64,000 bases of DNA, from NCBI RefSeq assembly GCF_004798685.1, contig NZ_CP039291.1, forward strand, positions 2,976,001-3,040,000, read 5' to 3'. Positions 1 through 8,700 of this stretch are shown in pieces. The translations under genes and the position numbers were made by a program. Every line of letters begins with the position of its first letter. Position 1 is the first letter of the stretch. This DNA comes from Cellulomonas shaoxiangyii (lineage in GTDB: Bacteria > Actinomycetota > Actinomycetes > Actinomycetales > Cellulomonadaceae). Under the pieces are notes generated by a model. That model was not told the DNA's origin, ran no database searches, and worked only from the letters and a program-made list of their open reading frames with translations.

Positions 1-1303
1 CGGACTCGACGGACTCCCCCGACCCGACGATCGGCAGCGCGGCCTCCATGTGCCGGTCGACGCGGTCCGCGAGCGACGCCGCGCCCGAGAACACCGCGTC
101 GAGCAGCGTGCGCTCGCTGACCGCACCCTGCACCTCGCCGAGCATCACGGGCGGCTCGGCACCGACCACGGGCATCTGCGAGACGCCGTACTCGCGCAGG
201 ATCTCGATCGCGTCGCGCACCGTCTCGTTGGGGTGGGTGTGCACGAGCGCCGGCAGCCCGCCGTCCTTGGTGCGCAGCACGTCGCCGACCGTCGCCCCCT
301 GGTCGGAGCCCAGGAACCCGTACGAGCGCATCCACGAGTCGTTGAAGATCTTCGACATGTAGCCGCGCCCGCCGTCGGGCAGCAGCACCACGTACACCGC
401 GCGCGCCGCCGCCTGCGGGTCGCGCTCCTGCAGGGCGCGCGCGTGCCGCAGCGTCGCCTCGACCGCCATGCCGCACGAGCCGCCGACGAGCAGCGCCTCC
501 TCGCGCGCCAGGCGCCGGGTCATCGCGAACGAGTCGGCGTCGGAGACGGGGACGATCTCGTCGGGCACCGACGGGTCGTACGCGCGCGGCCAGAAGTCCT
601 CGCCCACGCCCTCGACCAGGTACGGGCGGCCGTCGCCACCGGAGTACACGGACCCCGCGGGGTCGGCGCCGACCACGACGACGCGCCCGCCGTCGGCCGC
701 CGGGCGGTCCGCGGACACGTCGTGCAGGTACCGGCCGGTGCCGCTGATGGTGCCGCCCGTGCCGACGCCCGTGACGAAGTGCGTGAGACGCCCCTCGGTG
801 TCCGCCCAGATCTCCGGGCCCGTCGTCGCGTAGTGGCTCGCCGGGCCGTTCGGGTTGGAGTACTGGTCCGGCTTCCACGCACCCGGCGTCTCGCGCGCGA
901 TGCGGTCCGACACCGAGTAGTAGGAGTCCGGGTGGTCCGGCTGCACCGCGGTCGGCGTCACCACGACCTCGGCGCCGTACGCGCGCAGCACGTCCCGCTT
1001 GTCCTGGCTGACCTTGTCCGGGCAGACGAACACGCAGCGGTAGCCCTTGCGCTGCGCGACGAGCGCCAGGCCGACGCCGGTGTTGCCGGAGGTCGGCTCG
1101 ACGATCGTGCCGCCCGGCCGCAGGAGGCCCGCCTCCTCGGCGGCCTCCACCATCCGCAGGGCGATGCGGTCCTTCACGGACCCGCCCGGGTTCAGGTACT
1201 CGACCTTGGCGAGGACCGTGGCGGCGAGGCCCTCCGTCACGGCGGACAGCCGGACGAGCGGGGTGCCGCCGACGAGCTCGGAGACGTGCTCTGCGTACTT
1301 CAC
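1..1303 (-). CDS. cbs: Cystathionine beta-synthase (PLP enzyme with CBS domains), 3' end cut by window
   Basis: Cytoplasmic PLP enzyme condensing serine (or O-acetylserine) with homocysteine or sulfide in transsulfuration. The visible 434 residues begin at a GTG (VKYAEHVSEL), chosen because the upstream ATG meets TGA after three codons. The PLP lysine lies in NPGGSVKDR (K44), the phosphate-binding loop is TSGNTG (71-76), and a second loop GTGGTISGT follows near residue 185. After about residue 330 the chain enters CBS repeats (GATVGDVL, then GVSQMPVV); the second repeat is cut by the window edge. The C-terminal CBS pair favours cystathionine beta-synthase over a plain cysteine synthase, though a CBS-fused cysteine synthase is not excluded. 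It lies downstream of the Bax inhibitor-1 gene, separated by a terminator. Confidence 0.9.
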   Translation of the reverse strand, partial: MKYAEHVSELVGGTPLVRLSAVTEGLAATVLAKVEYLNPGGSVKDRIALRMVEAAEEAGLLRPGGTIVEPTSGNTGVGLALVAQRKGYRCVFVCPDKVSQDKRDVLRAYGAEVVVTPTAVQPDHPDSYYSVSDRIARETPGAWKPDQYSNPNGPASHYATTGPEIWADTEGRLTHFVTGVGTGGTISGTGRYLHDVSADRPAADGGRVVVVGADPAGSVYSGGDGRPYLVEGVGEDFWPRAYDPSVPDEIVPVSDADSFAMTRRLAREEALLVGGSCGMAVEATLRHARALQERDPQAAARAVYVVLLPDGGRGYMSKIFNDSWMRSYGFLGSDQGATVGDVLRTKDGGLPALVHTHPNETVRDAIEILREYGVSQMPVVGAEPPVMLGEVQGAVSERTLLDAVFSGAASLADRVDRHMEAALPIVGSGESVES

Positions 1304-1362
1304 GGCGTCATCGTCCCACCTGCCGGGACGGGCGCGTCCCGGGCGCTGCCCCCGGGCGTGAC

Positions 1363-1394
1363 GACGCCCCGCCGGCCGTGGCCGACGGGGCGTC
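1363..1394 (-). terminator. Intrinsic-type hairpin after the Bax inhibitor-1 gene
   Basis: Arms GACGCCCCG (1363-1371) and CGGGGCGTC (1386-1394) form a perfect 9-bp stem with a 14-nt loop. It sits between the end of the BI-1 gene and the start of cbs on the same strand. There is no clear U tract, as is common in high-GC actinobacteria. Confidence 0.65.
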
Positions 1395-1429
1395 GAACGG
1401 GGTGCAGGCACCCCGGTGAGGCCGGTGCG

Positions 1430-2275
1430 TCAGTCGCTGCTGCTGAAGATCGCGAACAGGCGCAGGAACTCGAGGTACAGCCAGACCAGCGTGACGATGA
1501 GGCCGAACGCCGCCGTCCACGCGAAGCTCTTCGGCGCGCCCTGCTCGACGCCGCGCTTGATCGCGTCGAAGTCGACGATCAAGCTGAAGGCCGCCAGGCC
1601 CACCGCGAACAGGCCCACGATGATCCCGATGGGCCCGCTGCGCAGCGGGCCGAACATCTCGGTGCTCGGCAGAACCCACATGAGCACGACGTTCACCAGC
1701 GAGAACAGGGCGTACCCGATCATCGCGATGAGGAGGAAGCGCGTCGACTTCGCGGTGACGCGGACGCGCCCGGAGCGGTACAGCCACAGCGACGCGACAA
1801 AGGTTGCGACCGTCGCAAGGACTGCCTGCAGGACGATCGGCTGCGCGTCGGCGACGAGGTTGCCGATCGGCCTGTTCTGGAACACGTAGCTGATGCCGCC
1901 GAGGAACACGCCCTCCGCGACGGTGTACGCGACGATCAGCGCCGGGCTGGGCTTGCGCTTGAACGCGTTCACCAGGCCGAGGACGAGGCCGACGATCGCG
2001 CCGACGATGTACAGGCCGGGCGCGACGAACCAGGTCACGGCCGCGACGGCCACGAGCAGCGCGAGCAGCCCGCCGGTCTTGATGATGACGTCGTCGTAGG
2101 TGAGACGGCCGGTGTCGCGGGTGGTCGCGGTCGGCCCGTCGTACATCGCCTCGAGCGACGCCGCGTCGACGGTCGGACCGCCGAACGTGGGTGCCGAGGG
2201 TGCGGGGCGGCCGCCGCGGCGCTGCTGCCGCGGGTCCGCGAAGACGGGACTGTTGTTGAAGACGGGATTCGCCAT
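1430..2275 (-). CDS. Bax inhibitor-1/YccA family integral membrane protein
   Basis: 281 residues. A polar, glycine/proline-rich N-terminus of about 60 residues is followed by about seven hydrophobic segments covering the rest, the layout of actinobacterial Bax inhibitor-1/TMBIM (UPF0005) proteins. Family members are membrane proteins linked to stress or ion (calcium leak) homeostasis, and the bacterial role is poorly defined. Recognisable pieces are LTYDDVIIKTGGLLALL before the first membrane segments and the C-terminal DFDAIKRGV loop followed by WTAAFGLIVTLVWLYLEFLRL. The ATG is preceded by CAGGAG at a good distance. Transcribed alone, divergent from the ABC exporter and followed by a hairpin. 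Confidence 0.88.
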   Translation of the reverse strand: MANPVFNNSPVFADPRQQRRGGRPAPSAPTFGGPTVDAASLEAMYDGPTATTRDTGRLTYDDVIIKTGGLLALLVAVAAVTWFVAPGLYIVGAIVGLVLGLVNAFKRKPSPALIVAYTVAEGVFLGGISYVFQNRPIGNLVADAQPIVLQAVLATVATFVASLWLYRSGRVRVTAKSTRFLLIAMIGYALFSLVNVVLMWVLPSTEMFGPLRSGPIGIIVGLFAVGLAAFSLIVDFDAIKRGVEQGAPKSFAWTAAFGLIVTLVWLYLEFLRLFAIFSSSD

Positions 2276-2490
2276 GAGGGCTCCTGGTCGTGATCGGCCG
2301 GGGTGGTGCTGGTCGACAACGTAACCAACGTCGGCGGGGGCCGCCGCGTTCCCTCATCCCCCTGAGTGTGGTGTCGTCCCCCGGGATGAGAGCCGCGGGT
2401 CCGAATCGTCCCCCGGACGGTGCTCCCCGCGGGCCTCCCGGGCCTACGTTCGACGTGTCCGCACACCGTCGACCTGGGGAGCCCCGCGCC

Positions 2491-3435
2491 ATGATCGAGG
2501 CGCAGTCACTCACGAAGCGCTACGGCCGCACCACGGCCGTGGACGACATCTCCTTCACCGTCCGCCCCGGCGCCGTCACCGGGTTCCTCGGCCCCAACGG
2601 CGCCGGCAAGTCCACGACCATGCGCATGGTCGTCGGCCTCGACCGTCCGAGCCACGGGTCCGTCACCGTCTCCGGCACCCCCTACGGGCACATGCGCGCG
2701 CCCCTCACGGAGGTCGGTGCGCTGCTCGACGCGAAGGCCGTGCACCCGAGCCGCACCGCGCGCCAGCACCTGCGCACCCTCGCCGCCACGCACGGCATCG
2801 GCGCCACGCGGGTCAACGAGGTCATCGACCTCGCCGGCCTCGGCACGGTGGCCAACAAGCGGGTCAAGGGCTTCTCGCTCGGCATGGGGCAGCGCCTCGG
2901 CATCGCCGCGGCGCTGCTCGGCGACCCGCACACCCTGATCCTCGACGAGCCGGTCAACGGCCTCGACCCGGAGGGCGTCCTGTGGGTCCGCGGGCTCGTG
3001 CAGCACCTGGCGCGCGAGGGCCGCACCATCTTCCTGTCCTCCCACCTGATGAGCGAGATGGCGGTGACGGCGGACCACCTGCTCGTCATCGGCCGCGGGC
3101 GCATCGTCGCGGACGGGCCGGTCCGGGACGTCATCGGCCGCGCCACCCGCACCACCGTGCGGGTGCGCACGCCGCACGCCACCGAGCTCGCCGCGCTGCT
3201 CGCCGGCCCGGACGTCGTCGTCGACGCGCCCGAGCCGGGCCTGCTCGAGGTGCAGGGCCCGACCGCCGCCGCCGTCGGGGAGGTCGCCGCGGCGGCCCGT
3301 CTCGTGCTGCACGAGCTGACGCCCGTCACCGGATCCCTCGAGGACGCGTACATGTCCCTGACCAGCGACCTCGTCGAGTACCGCTCCGGCGGCGCCGCGG
3401 GCGCCGGCACGACCGCCACGGAGGTGGCCCGATGA
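2491..3435 (+). CDS. ABC-2 type transporter ATP-binding protein
   Basis: 314-residue ATPase that powers the permease encoded just downstream. Walker A is GPNGAGKST (34-42), the signature is SLGMG (129-133), Walker B is LILDEP with D152/E153, and the H-loop is SSHLMSEM. The C-terminal extension (from about residue 215) is typical of drug or lantibiotic-type ABC-2 exporters (BcrA/CcmA class). ATG 2491 was chosen because a GGGGAG Shine-Dalgarno lies 9 nt upstream; the frame stays open further upstream but without family similarity. Its TGA overlaps the permease ATG (ATGA), so translation is probably coupled. The substrate cannot be told from sequence. Confidence 0.92.
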   Translation: MIEAQSLTKRYGRTTAVDDISFTVRPGAVTGFLGPNGAGKSTTMRMVVGLDRPSHGSVTVSGTPYGHMRAPLTEVGALLDAKAVHPSRTARQHLRTLAATHGIGATRVNEVIDLAGLGTVANKRVKGFSLGMGQRLGIAAALLGDPHTLILDEPVNGLDPEGVLWVRGLVQHLAREGRTIFLSSHLMSEMAVTADHLLVIGRGRIVADGPVRDVIGRATRTTVRVRTPHATELAALLAGPDVVVDAPEPGLLEVQGPTAAAVGEVAAAARLVLHELTPVTGSLEDAYMSLTSDLVEYRSGGAAGAGTTATEVAR

Positions 3436-4301
3436 CCGCCACGACCGCCCCTGCCCCCGCCGCGGGTGCCCCGGCACCGGCGCGCCGCGCCGCCGACGGT
3501 GCACGCGTCACGTTCCCCCGCGTCGTGCACGCCGAGTGGGTCAAGCTGTGGACCCTGCGCTCGACCTACTGGACGCTCGCCGTGGCGTTCCTGCTCTTCG
3601 CGGGGATCGCCGCGCTCGGCGCGGTGAGCGTGCGCTCCTTCCCCGACCCGGTCGAGGGGATGCCCGCCGGGTCGGCCGAGGTCCTGCAGATGTACCTGAT
3701 GCCCGCGATGATCCTCGGTCCCCTCCCGCTGATCGTGCTCGCCGCCCTCTCCGTCACCGGCGAGTACGCGACCGGCTCGATCCGCTCGACGTTCGCCGCC
3801 GTGCCGGCACGCCTGCCGGTGCTCGCCGCCAAGGTGCTCGTCGTCGCGGTCGTCACGTTCGTCGCCGTCGCCGTCGCCGTCGGGGCGTCCCTCCTGCTGG
3901 CCGGCGCGATCGCGCCGCAGCTCGCCCCGGACTGGGGCGCACCGCACGTCCCGCGCGTCGTCGTCGGCGTGGTGCTCTACTGCACCGGGATCTCGCTGCT
4001 GGGCCTCGCCGTCGGTGCCCTGCTGCGCAACAGCGCCGCCGCCATCACGTCCGTGATCGGGCTCGTCCTGCTCGTCGAGAACGTGCTGCTCATGATCAGC
4101 TGGGAGCCCCTGGAGTACGTGCGCCCGTTCCTGCCGTCGACGGCAGGCTCCGCGATCACGAGCACGCCCGAGCAGATCGAGAACAGCGGCTTCGGCATGG
4201 CCTTCACCCCCGGGCCCTGGGTCGGCTACGGGATCCTGCTCGGCTGGGTCGCGGTCCTGCTCACCGTCGCGGCGGTGCGCCTGCGCACGCGGGACGCCTG
4301 A
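3432..4301 (+). CDS. ABC-2 type transporter permease
   Basis: 289 residues, membrane partner of the preceding ATPase. After a cytoplasmic Ala/Pro-rich N-terminus the motif HAEWVKLWTLRST precedes the first membrane segment, a pattern typical of ABC-2 permeases of the NatB/BcrB kind. Six hydrophobic segments can be seen, with the SVTGEYATGSIRSTFAAVP stretch between the second and third that is shared by this permease family. The start overlaps the ATPase stop by 4 bp. The two proteins together probably export a drug, peptide or lipid; nothing in the neighbourhood fixes the substrate. A strong hairpin follows the stop. Confidence 0.9.
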   Translation: MTATTAPAPAAGAPAPARRAADGARVTFPRVVHAEWVKLWTLRSTYWTLAVAFLLFAGIAALGAVSVRSFPDPVEGMPAGSAEVLQMYLMPAMILGPLPLIVLAALSVTGEYATGSIRSTFAAVPARLPVLAAKVLVVAVVTFVAVAVAVGASLLLAGAIAPQLAPDWGAPHVPRVVVGVVLYCTGISLLGLAVGALLRNSAAAITSVIGLVLLVENVLLMISWEPLEYVRPFLPSTAGSAITSTPEQIENSGFGMAFTPGPWVGYGILLGWVAVLLTVAAVRLRTRDA

Positions 4302-4358
4302 CCCCCGGCACCCGACCCCCTGCGTGGCCGGCCGGAGGGGCCGGCCGCGCGGGACGCA

Positions 4359-4403
4359 CGACGACGCGCCGGCACCCCGGAGGGGAGTGCCGGCGCGTCG
4401 TCG
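4359..4403. terminator. Bidirectional terminator between the ABC-2 permease and the RND permease
   Basis: Perfect 17-bp stem: CGACGACGCGCCGGCAC (4359-4375) pairs with 4387-4403, leaving an 11-nt loop. It lies between two convergent genes and can serve both. Confidence 0.85.
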
Positions 4404-4416
4404 TCGGGGGCGTGCG

Positions 4417-7400
4417 TCAGGAGGCGTGCTCGGCGGCGTGCCGCTCGGCCGTGCGCGCGGACCGCCGCTCCACCCGTGCCTCTCGGCGCGTGCGGCCCCG
4501 GTCCTGCGCCCGCACGAGCAGCGTGTACAGCACCGGGACGAGCACGAGGGTCAGCAGCGTGGACGTGAAGAGCCCGCCGATGACCACGATCGCGAGCGGC
4601 TTGGAGATGAACACGCCGCCGCCGGTGAGGCCGAGCGCCATGGGCAGCAGCGCGAAGATCGTCGCCGCCGCGGTCATGATGATCGGCCGCAGGCGCTTGC
4701 GGGACCCCTCCATGACGGCCTCGTCGATCCCGCGACCGCGCTCGCGGTACTGGTTGACGAGGTCGATGAGCACGATCGCGTTCGTCACGACGATGCCGAC
4801 CAGCATGAGCAGCCCGATGAGGGCCGGCACACCGAGCGGCGTGCCCGTCAGCAGCAGGCCGCCGAGCGCACCCGTCGCGGCGAACGGCACCGAGACCAGC
4901 AGGATGAGCGGCTGCAGCAGCGACCGGAAGGTCGCCACCATGACCACGTAGACGATCGCGATCGCGATGAGCAGCGCGAGGCCGAGGTCCGCGAAGGCGT
5001 CCTCCTGGTCGGCGGCGACGCCGCCGATCTCGACGCTCGCACCCGGCGGCACGTCGACGTCCTCGAGGGCCGTCGTGAGGGCCGCCGTCAGGGCGCCGAG
5101 GTCGTCGCCCGCGGGCGTGGCCGAGACGGTCGCCGCGCGCCGGCCGTCGATGCGCGTGACCGACACCGGGACCTCGACGGTCTCGATGTCCGCGACCGCG
5201 GTGAGCGGGACGGCCCCCGTGGCGGTCGGCAGCACGAGCTGCTCGAGCTCCGCGACGGTCGCGGGCGGCGTGGTCGCGACGATCGTGACGTCGACCGGGC
5301 CGGTGCCCAGGTCGACCGTGCCCGCCGGCTGCGGGCTCATGAGGCCGGCGACGGTCCCGACGACCGCGGTCTCGGTGAGGCCCGCGGCGGCCGCCGCCTC
5401 ACGGTCGACCGTGACGCGCACGGTCGGCTGGTCGGCCGCGAGGTTGTTCGTGACGTCCGTGGTGCCCTCGACGCCCTCGACGACCTCCTGCACCCGCGCC
5501 GCGAGCTCGGCGAGCTCGTCGGTGTCGTCGGCCTGGATCACGACGTCGACGGTCGAGGACCCGAACGCCGCGTCGGAACCGGCCACGACCACGTCACCGT
5601 GCGTGCCGCCCGTGACGTCGGCGACCGCGTCGCGCACGTCGGCCTCGACGGCGGCGTTGTCGCCGTCGGGCGTCAGCGTGAGCGCGAACGTCGCACGCGG
5701 GGCTCCCCCGCCGCCGAAGACCGACTCGATGCCGCCGGCGGAGCCGACGGTGGTCTGCACGGTCTCGATGCCGTCGACGTCGAGCAGGACCGACTCGGTC
5801 TCCTGGGCCGCCGCGTCCTGCGCGGCCAGGGACGTGCCGGCCGGGAACGTCTCGGTGACCGTGAGGGTGTCCTGCCCGGCGTCGCCGAGGAAGTTCGTCT
5901 CCAGGCGCGTGGACAGCCCCACGGTGCCGGCGAGCACCGCGACCGCGGCCAGGATCGTGATCACCGGGTGCGCGAGCGACCCGCGCAGCGTCGCGAGGTA
6001 GCTGCGCTGCAGCACGCCCCGGCGCTCCTTCTCCTCCGCGGCCGCGCGGCGGGCCTCCGCCTCCGCGCCGGCGCCGCCCTCGGCCTTCACGAACCAGTAC
6101 GCGAGGACCGGCACGATCGTCAGCGACACCACCAGGGAGGCCGCGAGCGCGACGGCCGTCGTGATGGCGAACGGCCGGAACAGCTCGCCGACCATGCCGC
6201 CGACCAGCGCGATCGGCGCGAACACGGCGATCGTCGCGATCGTCGCCGACGTGATCGCGGCGGCGACCTCGCGCACGGCCGTCGTGATGGCCTCGCGCTT
6301 CGGCTCGCCGTACGACAGGTGCCGCTTGATGTTCTCGATGACGACGATCGAGTCGTCCACGACGCGGCCGATGGCGATGGTCATCGCGCCGAGCGTGAGG
6401 ATGTTGAGCGAGTACCCGCCGACGCGCAGGCCGATGAACGTCACGAGCAGCGACAGCGGGATGGAGATCGCCGACACCAGCGTCGAGCGCAGCGAGCGCA
6501 GGAACAGCAGGATGACGACCACGGCGAAGACGAGGCCGAGGCCGCCCTCGGTGGCCAGGCCCTCGATGGACTCCTCGATGAACGGCGCCTGGTCGAAGAC
6601 GACCTCGACGTCCACACCGTCGCCGAGCTGTGCGCGGAGCTCCTCGACGGCCTCCTGCGCGCCGTGGGACACGTCGACCGTGTTGCCCGCGGGGGTCTTC
6701 GTCAGGGCGACCGCGAGCGCGGGCGCGCCGTCGAGCCGGGAGAACGACGTCGCGGGCACGGGCGAGAGCACCACGTCGGCGACATCGCCGAGCGCGACCG
6801 GCCGACCCGTGGCCGACCCGAGCAGCGGCAGCTGCTCGAGCTCCTCGACCGACGTGATCTCCGAGCCCGCCTGCACCGACAGCGTCAGGTCGCCGTCGTC
6901 GACCGTCCCGGTGGGCAGCACCAGGCCGTTGTCCTCGAGCACCGACTGCACGGCCACCGGCGACAGGCCCGCCGCCGTGAGCGCCGGCAGGTCGAGCGTC
7001 ACGGTGACGGCCTGCTCGGCCACGCCGGACACGGTCACGTCCCGCACGCCCTCGACCTGTTCGAGCCGCGGCACGACCGTCTCCTCGACGGCGCGCGCGA
7101 GCGCGGCGGCGGCGTCCTCGCCCTCCTCGACGTCCTCGGGCGTCCCGGCGACGGCGAGCTGCACGACCGGCAGGTCGTCGATCGACCCGGTGATCACCAT
7201 GGGGTCGACGCCCTCGGGCAGCTGCGACCGGATGCGGTCGACCGCCTGCTGCACCTCCTGCGCGGCGGCGTCCACGTCGATGCCGTACGTGAGCTGGACG
7301 GTGGTCGTCGACACCGACGTCGCGGACGTCGACGTCACGGACTCCACGTCGTCGACCGCGGAGATCGCCTGCTCGATCGGCTCGGTGAGCTGGGTCTCCA

Positions 7401-7578
7401 CCAGCTGGGGCGACGAGCCGGGGTCCGCGGCGATCACGACGGCCGTCGGGATCTGCAGGGACGGGATCAGCTCGGACTTCAGGGAGCCGAGGCTGATCCA
7501 GCCGAAGACCGCGATCGCGACGGTGATCAGCGCGACGACGGACCGGTTGGCGAGAGACAGCCGGGCGAGCCGGGACAT
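4417..7578 (-). CDS. RND-family efflux permease (AcrB/HAE1-like)
   Basis: 1053-residue proton-driven membrane transporter. Start ATG 7578 (MSRLARLSLANRSVV) has GGAGG upstream. The layout is that of hydrophobe/amphiphile RND pumps: one N-terminal membrane helix, a large extracytoplasmic domain with two repeats (from about residue 40), a helix bundle carrying GRVVDDSIVVIENI (the family's charged helix-4 region), a second extracytoplasmic domain starting after LETNFLGDAGQDTL, and a final bundle with LVGIVVTNAIVLIDLV. In Gram-negatives such pumps work with an adaptor and an outer-membrane channel; neither is encoded nearby, as expected in a monoderm actinobacterium. The substrate is unknown. The ~195-bp space to the divergent siderophore reductase holds both promoters. 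Confidence 0.9.
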   Translation of the reverse strand: MSRLARLSLANRSVVALITVAIAVFGWISLGSLKSELIPSLQIPTAVVIAADPGSSPQLVETQLTEPIEQAISAVDDVESVTSTSATSVSTTTVQLTYGIDVDAAAQEVQQAVDRIRSQLPEGVDPMVITGSIDDLPVVQLAVAGTPEDVEEGEDAAAALARAVEETVVPRLEQVEGVRDVTVSGVAEQAVTVTLDLPALTAAGLSPVAVQSVLEDNGLVLPTGTVDDGDLTLSVQAGSEITSVEELEQLPLLGSATGRPVALGDVADVVLSPVPATSFSRLDGAPALAVALTKTPAGNTVDVSHGAQEAVEELRAQLGDGVDVEVVFDQAPFIEESIEGLATEGGLGLVFAVVVILLFLRSLRSTLVSAISIPLSLLVTFIGLRVGGYSLNILTLGAMTIAIGRVVDDSIVVIENIKRHLSYGEPKREAITTAVREVAAAITSATIATIAVFAPIALVGGMVGELFRPFAITTAVALAASLVVSLTIVPVLAYWFVKAEGGAGAEAEARRAAAEEKERRGVLQRSYLATLRGSLAHPVITILAAVAVLAGTVGLSTRLETNFLGDAGQDTLTVTETFPAGTSLAAQDAAAQETESVLLDVDGIETVQTTVGSAGGIESVFGGGGAPRATFALTLTPDGDNAAVEADVRDAVADVTGGTHGDVVVAGSDAAFGSSTVDVVIQADDTDELAELAARVQEVVEGVEGTTDVTNNLAADQPTVRVTVDREAAAAAGLTETAVVGTVAGLMSPQPAGTVDLGTGPVDVTIVATTPPATVAELEQLVLPTATGAVPLTAVADIETVEVPVSVTRIDGRRAATVSATPAGDDLGALTAALTTALEDVDVPPGASVEIGGVAADQEDAFADLGLALLIAIAIVYVVMVATFRSLLQPLILLVSVPFAATGALGGLLLTGTPLGVPALIGLLMLVGIVVTNAIVLIDLVNQYRERGRGIDEAVMEGSRKRLRPIIMTAAATIFALLPMALGLTGGGVFISKPLAIVVIGGLFTSTLLTLVLVPVLYTLLVRAQDRGRTRREARVERRSARTAERHAAEHAS

Positions 7579-7754
7579 GGGTCCTCCGGGAGGGGGCCGG
7601 CGCACGGCGCGGCACGTGGTCGAGTCGGTCGAACGCGGAACGCGTGCCCGGGGCACCGGGTTCCCCCCACAGGGGTGTGACCTACGTCGCCATGGTCGCA
7701 CGGCGTGCTCCGGCACGGCCCGGGGCCCACGCCCACGCGGATGACCGACCCACC

Positions 7755-7771
7755 GAGGTTAGGCTCGCCTG
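7755..7771 (+). promoter_or_regulatory. DtxR/IdeR-like iron box at the siderophore-interacting protein gene
   Basis: GAGGTTAGGCTCGCCT, ending one base before the GTGTG that contains the start codon. It matches the half of the DtxR/IdeR consensus TTAGGTTAGSCTAACCTAA and is almost identical to the box in front of the siderophore importer (GAGGTTAGGCAGACCT on the minus strand at 12565-12580). Expected to give iron repression. Confidence 0.7.
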
Positions 7772-7772
7772 T

Positions 7773-8666
7773 GTGACGCTTCCCGGCACCTCGTCCCTCC
7801 CCGCCTCCCCCGCGGCCCCGCCCGTGCGCCGCCGCCCGGCGCCCGTGCTGGCGCGGGTGGTGCGGACGCAGCGGCTGACCCCGCGGCTGGCGCGTGTCGT
7901 CCTGGGCGGTCCCGGCATGGCGCCGTTCGAGGCGCCGCTGCACGCGGACTCCTACGTCAAGCTCGGCTTCGCCCCGCCCGGACCCCGCCCGCTCGGCCCC
8001 GACGGGCGGGTCGACGCCGACGCGCTGCGGGCGGCCCTGCCCTCGGGCGAGGAGGTGCGGATGCGCGCGTACACGGTGCGCGCGTACGACCCCGCGACGC
8101 ACCAGCTGACGCTGGACTTCGTCGTGCACGGCGACGAGGGTGTCGCCGGCCCGTGGGCCGCGCAGGCGCAGCCGGGCGACGAGGTGCTCGTGTTCGGGCC
8201 CGGCGGGGCGTGGTCGCCGGACCCGACCGCCGACGCCCACCTGCTGGTCGGGGACGCGAGCGCCCTCCCGGCCGTCGCCGTGGGCCTCGAGGCGCTGCCG
8301 CGCGACGCGGTCGGGCTGGCCGTCCTGGAGGTGCACGACGCCGACGAGGAGGTCGCGATCGACGCCCCGCCCGGGATGGAGGTCCGCTGGGTGCACACCG
8401 GTACGGGCGTGCCGGGCGTCGCCCTCGTCGACGCGGTGCGCGCGTGGCCGTGGCCGACCGGGCGCGTGTGCGCCTTCGTGCACGGCGAGGCCGGCGCGGT
8501 GCAGGAGCTGCGCGCGTACCTGCGTGCCGAGCTGCGCGTCGCCCGTGCCGACCTGTCGATCTCGGGCTACTGGCGGCTCGGCGCCGACGACGAGGGCTGG
8601 CGTGCGGCGAAGAAGGCCTGGGCGGCGCGGATCGAGGCGGCGGAGGCGGCCGCAGGCCTGGACTGA
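7773..8666 (+). CDS. Siderophore-interacting protein (ferric-siderophore reductase)
   Basis: 297-residue cytoplasmic flavoprotein of the SIP/ViuB family, which uses FAD and NAD(P)H to reduce ferric siderophores and release iron. The FAD-binding signature is MRAYTVRAYD (near residue 95), followed by LDFVVHGDEGVAGPWAAQAQPGD, the conserved SIP segment. The C-terminal NAD(P)H-binding half has LLVGDASALPAV and FVHGEAGAVQELR and ends with GYWRLGADDEGWRAAK, also diagnostic. The GTG start at 7773 directly abuts the iron box. An in-frame ATG further upstream at 7692 would place the box inside the gene and is disfavoured. There is no good Shine-Dalgarno, so a leaderless transcript is possible. Divergent from the RND pump; partner of the importer genes at 8701-12491. 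Confidence 0.92.
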   Translation: MTLPGTSSLPASPAAPPVRRRPAPVLARVVRTQRLTPRLARVVLGGPGMAPFEAPLHADSYVKLGFAPPGPRPLGPDGRVDADALRAALPSGEEVRMRAYTVRAYDPATHQLTLDFVVHGDEGVAGPWAAQAQPGDEVLVFGPGGAWSPDPTADAHLLVGDASALPAVAVGLEALPRDAVGLAVLEVHDADEEVAIDAPPGMEVRWVHTGTGVPGVALVDAVRAWPWPTGRVCAFVHGEAGAVQELRAYLRAELRVARADLSISGYWRLGADDEGWRAAKKAWAARIEAAEAAAGLD

Positions 8667-8695
8667 CGGCGAACCGGCACCGTCCGTGCCGCCGT
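8666..8695. terminator. Convergent hairpin between the SIP gene and the siderophore importer
   Basis: Inner stem CGGCAC/GTGCCG with loop CGTCC (8675-8691) inside outer arms ACGGC (8666-8670) and GCCGT (8691-8695). It lies in the 34-bp gap between two convergent genes. Confidence 0.5.
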
Positions 8696-8700
8696 ACCCG

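Noticed and set aside
50..2293. A long plus-strand frame across cbs and the Bax inhibitor-1 gene
   Set aside because: It is antisense to two recognisable proteins and crosses their terminator; shadow of codon bias.
4324..7680. A >1100-codon open frame antisense to the RND permease
   Set aside because: Composition is Arg/Asp/Gly/His-rich without similarity; the opposite strand gives a full-length transporter with a good ribosome-binding site.
7644..7772. Upstream in-frame extension of the siderophore-interacting protein
   Set aside because: It would place the iron box within coding sequence and adds residues with no family similarity; the GTG at 7773 is preferred.
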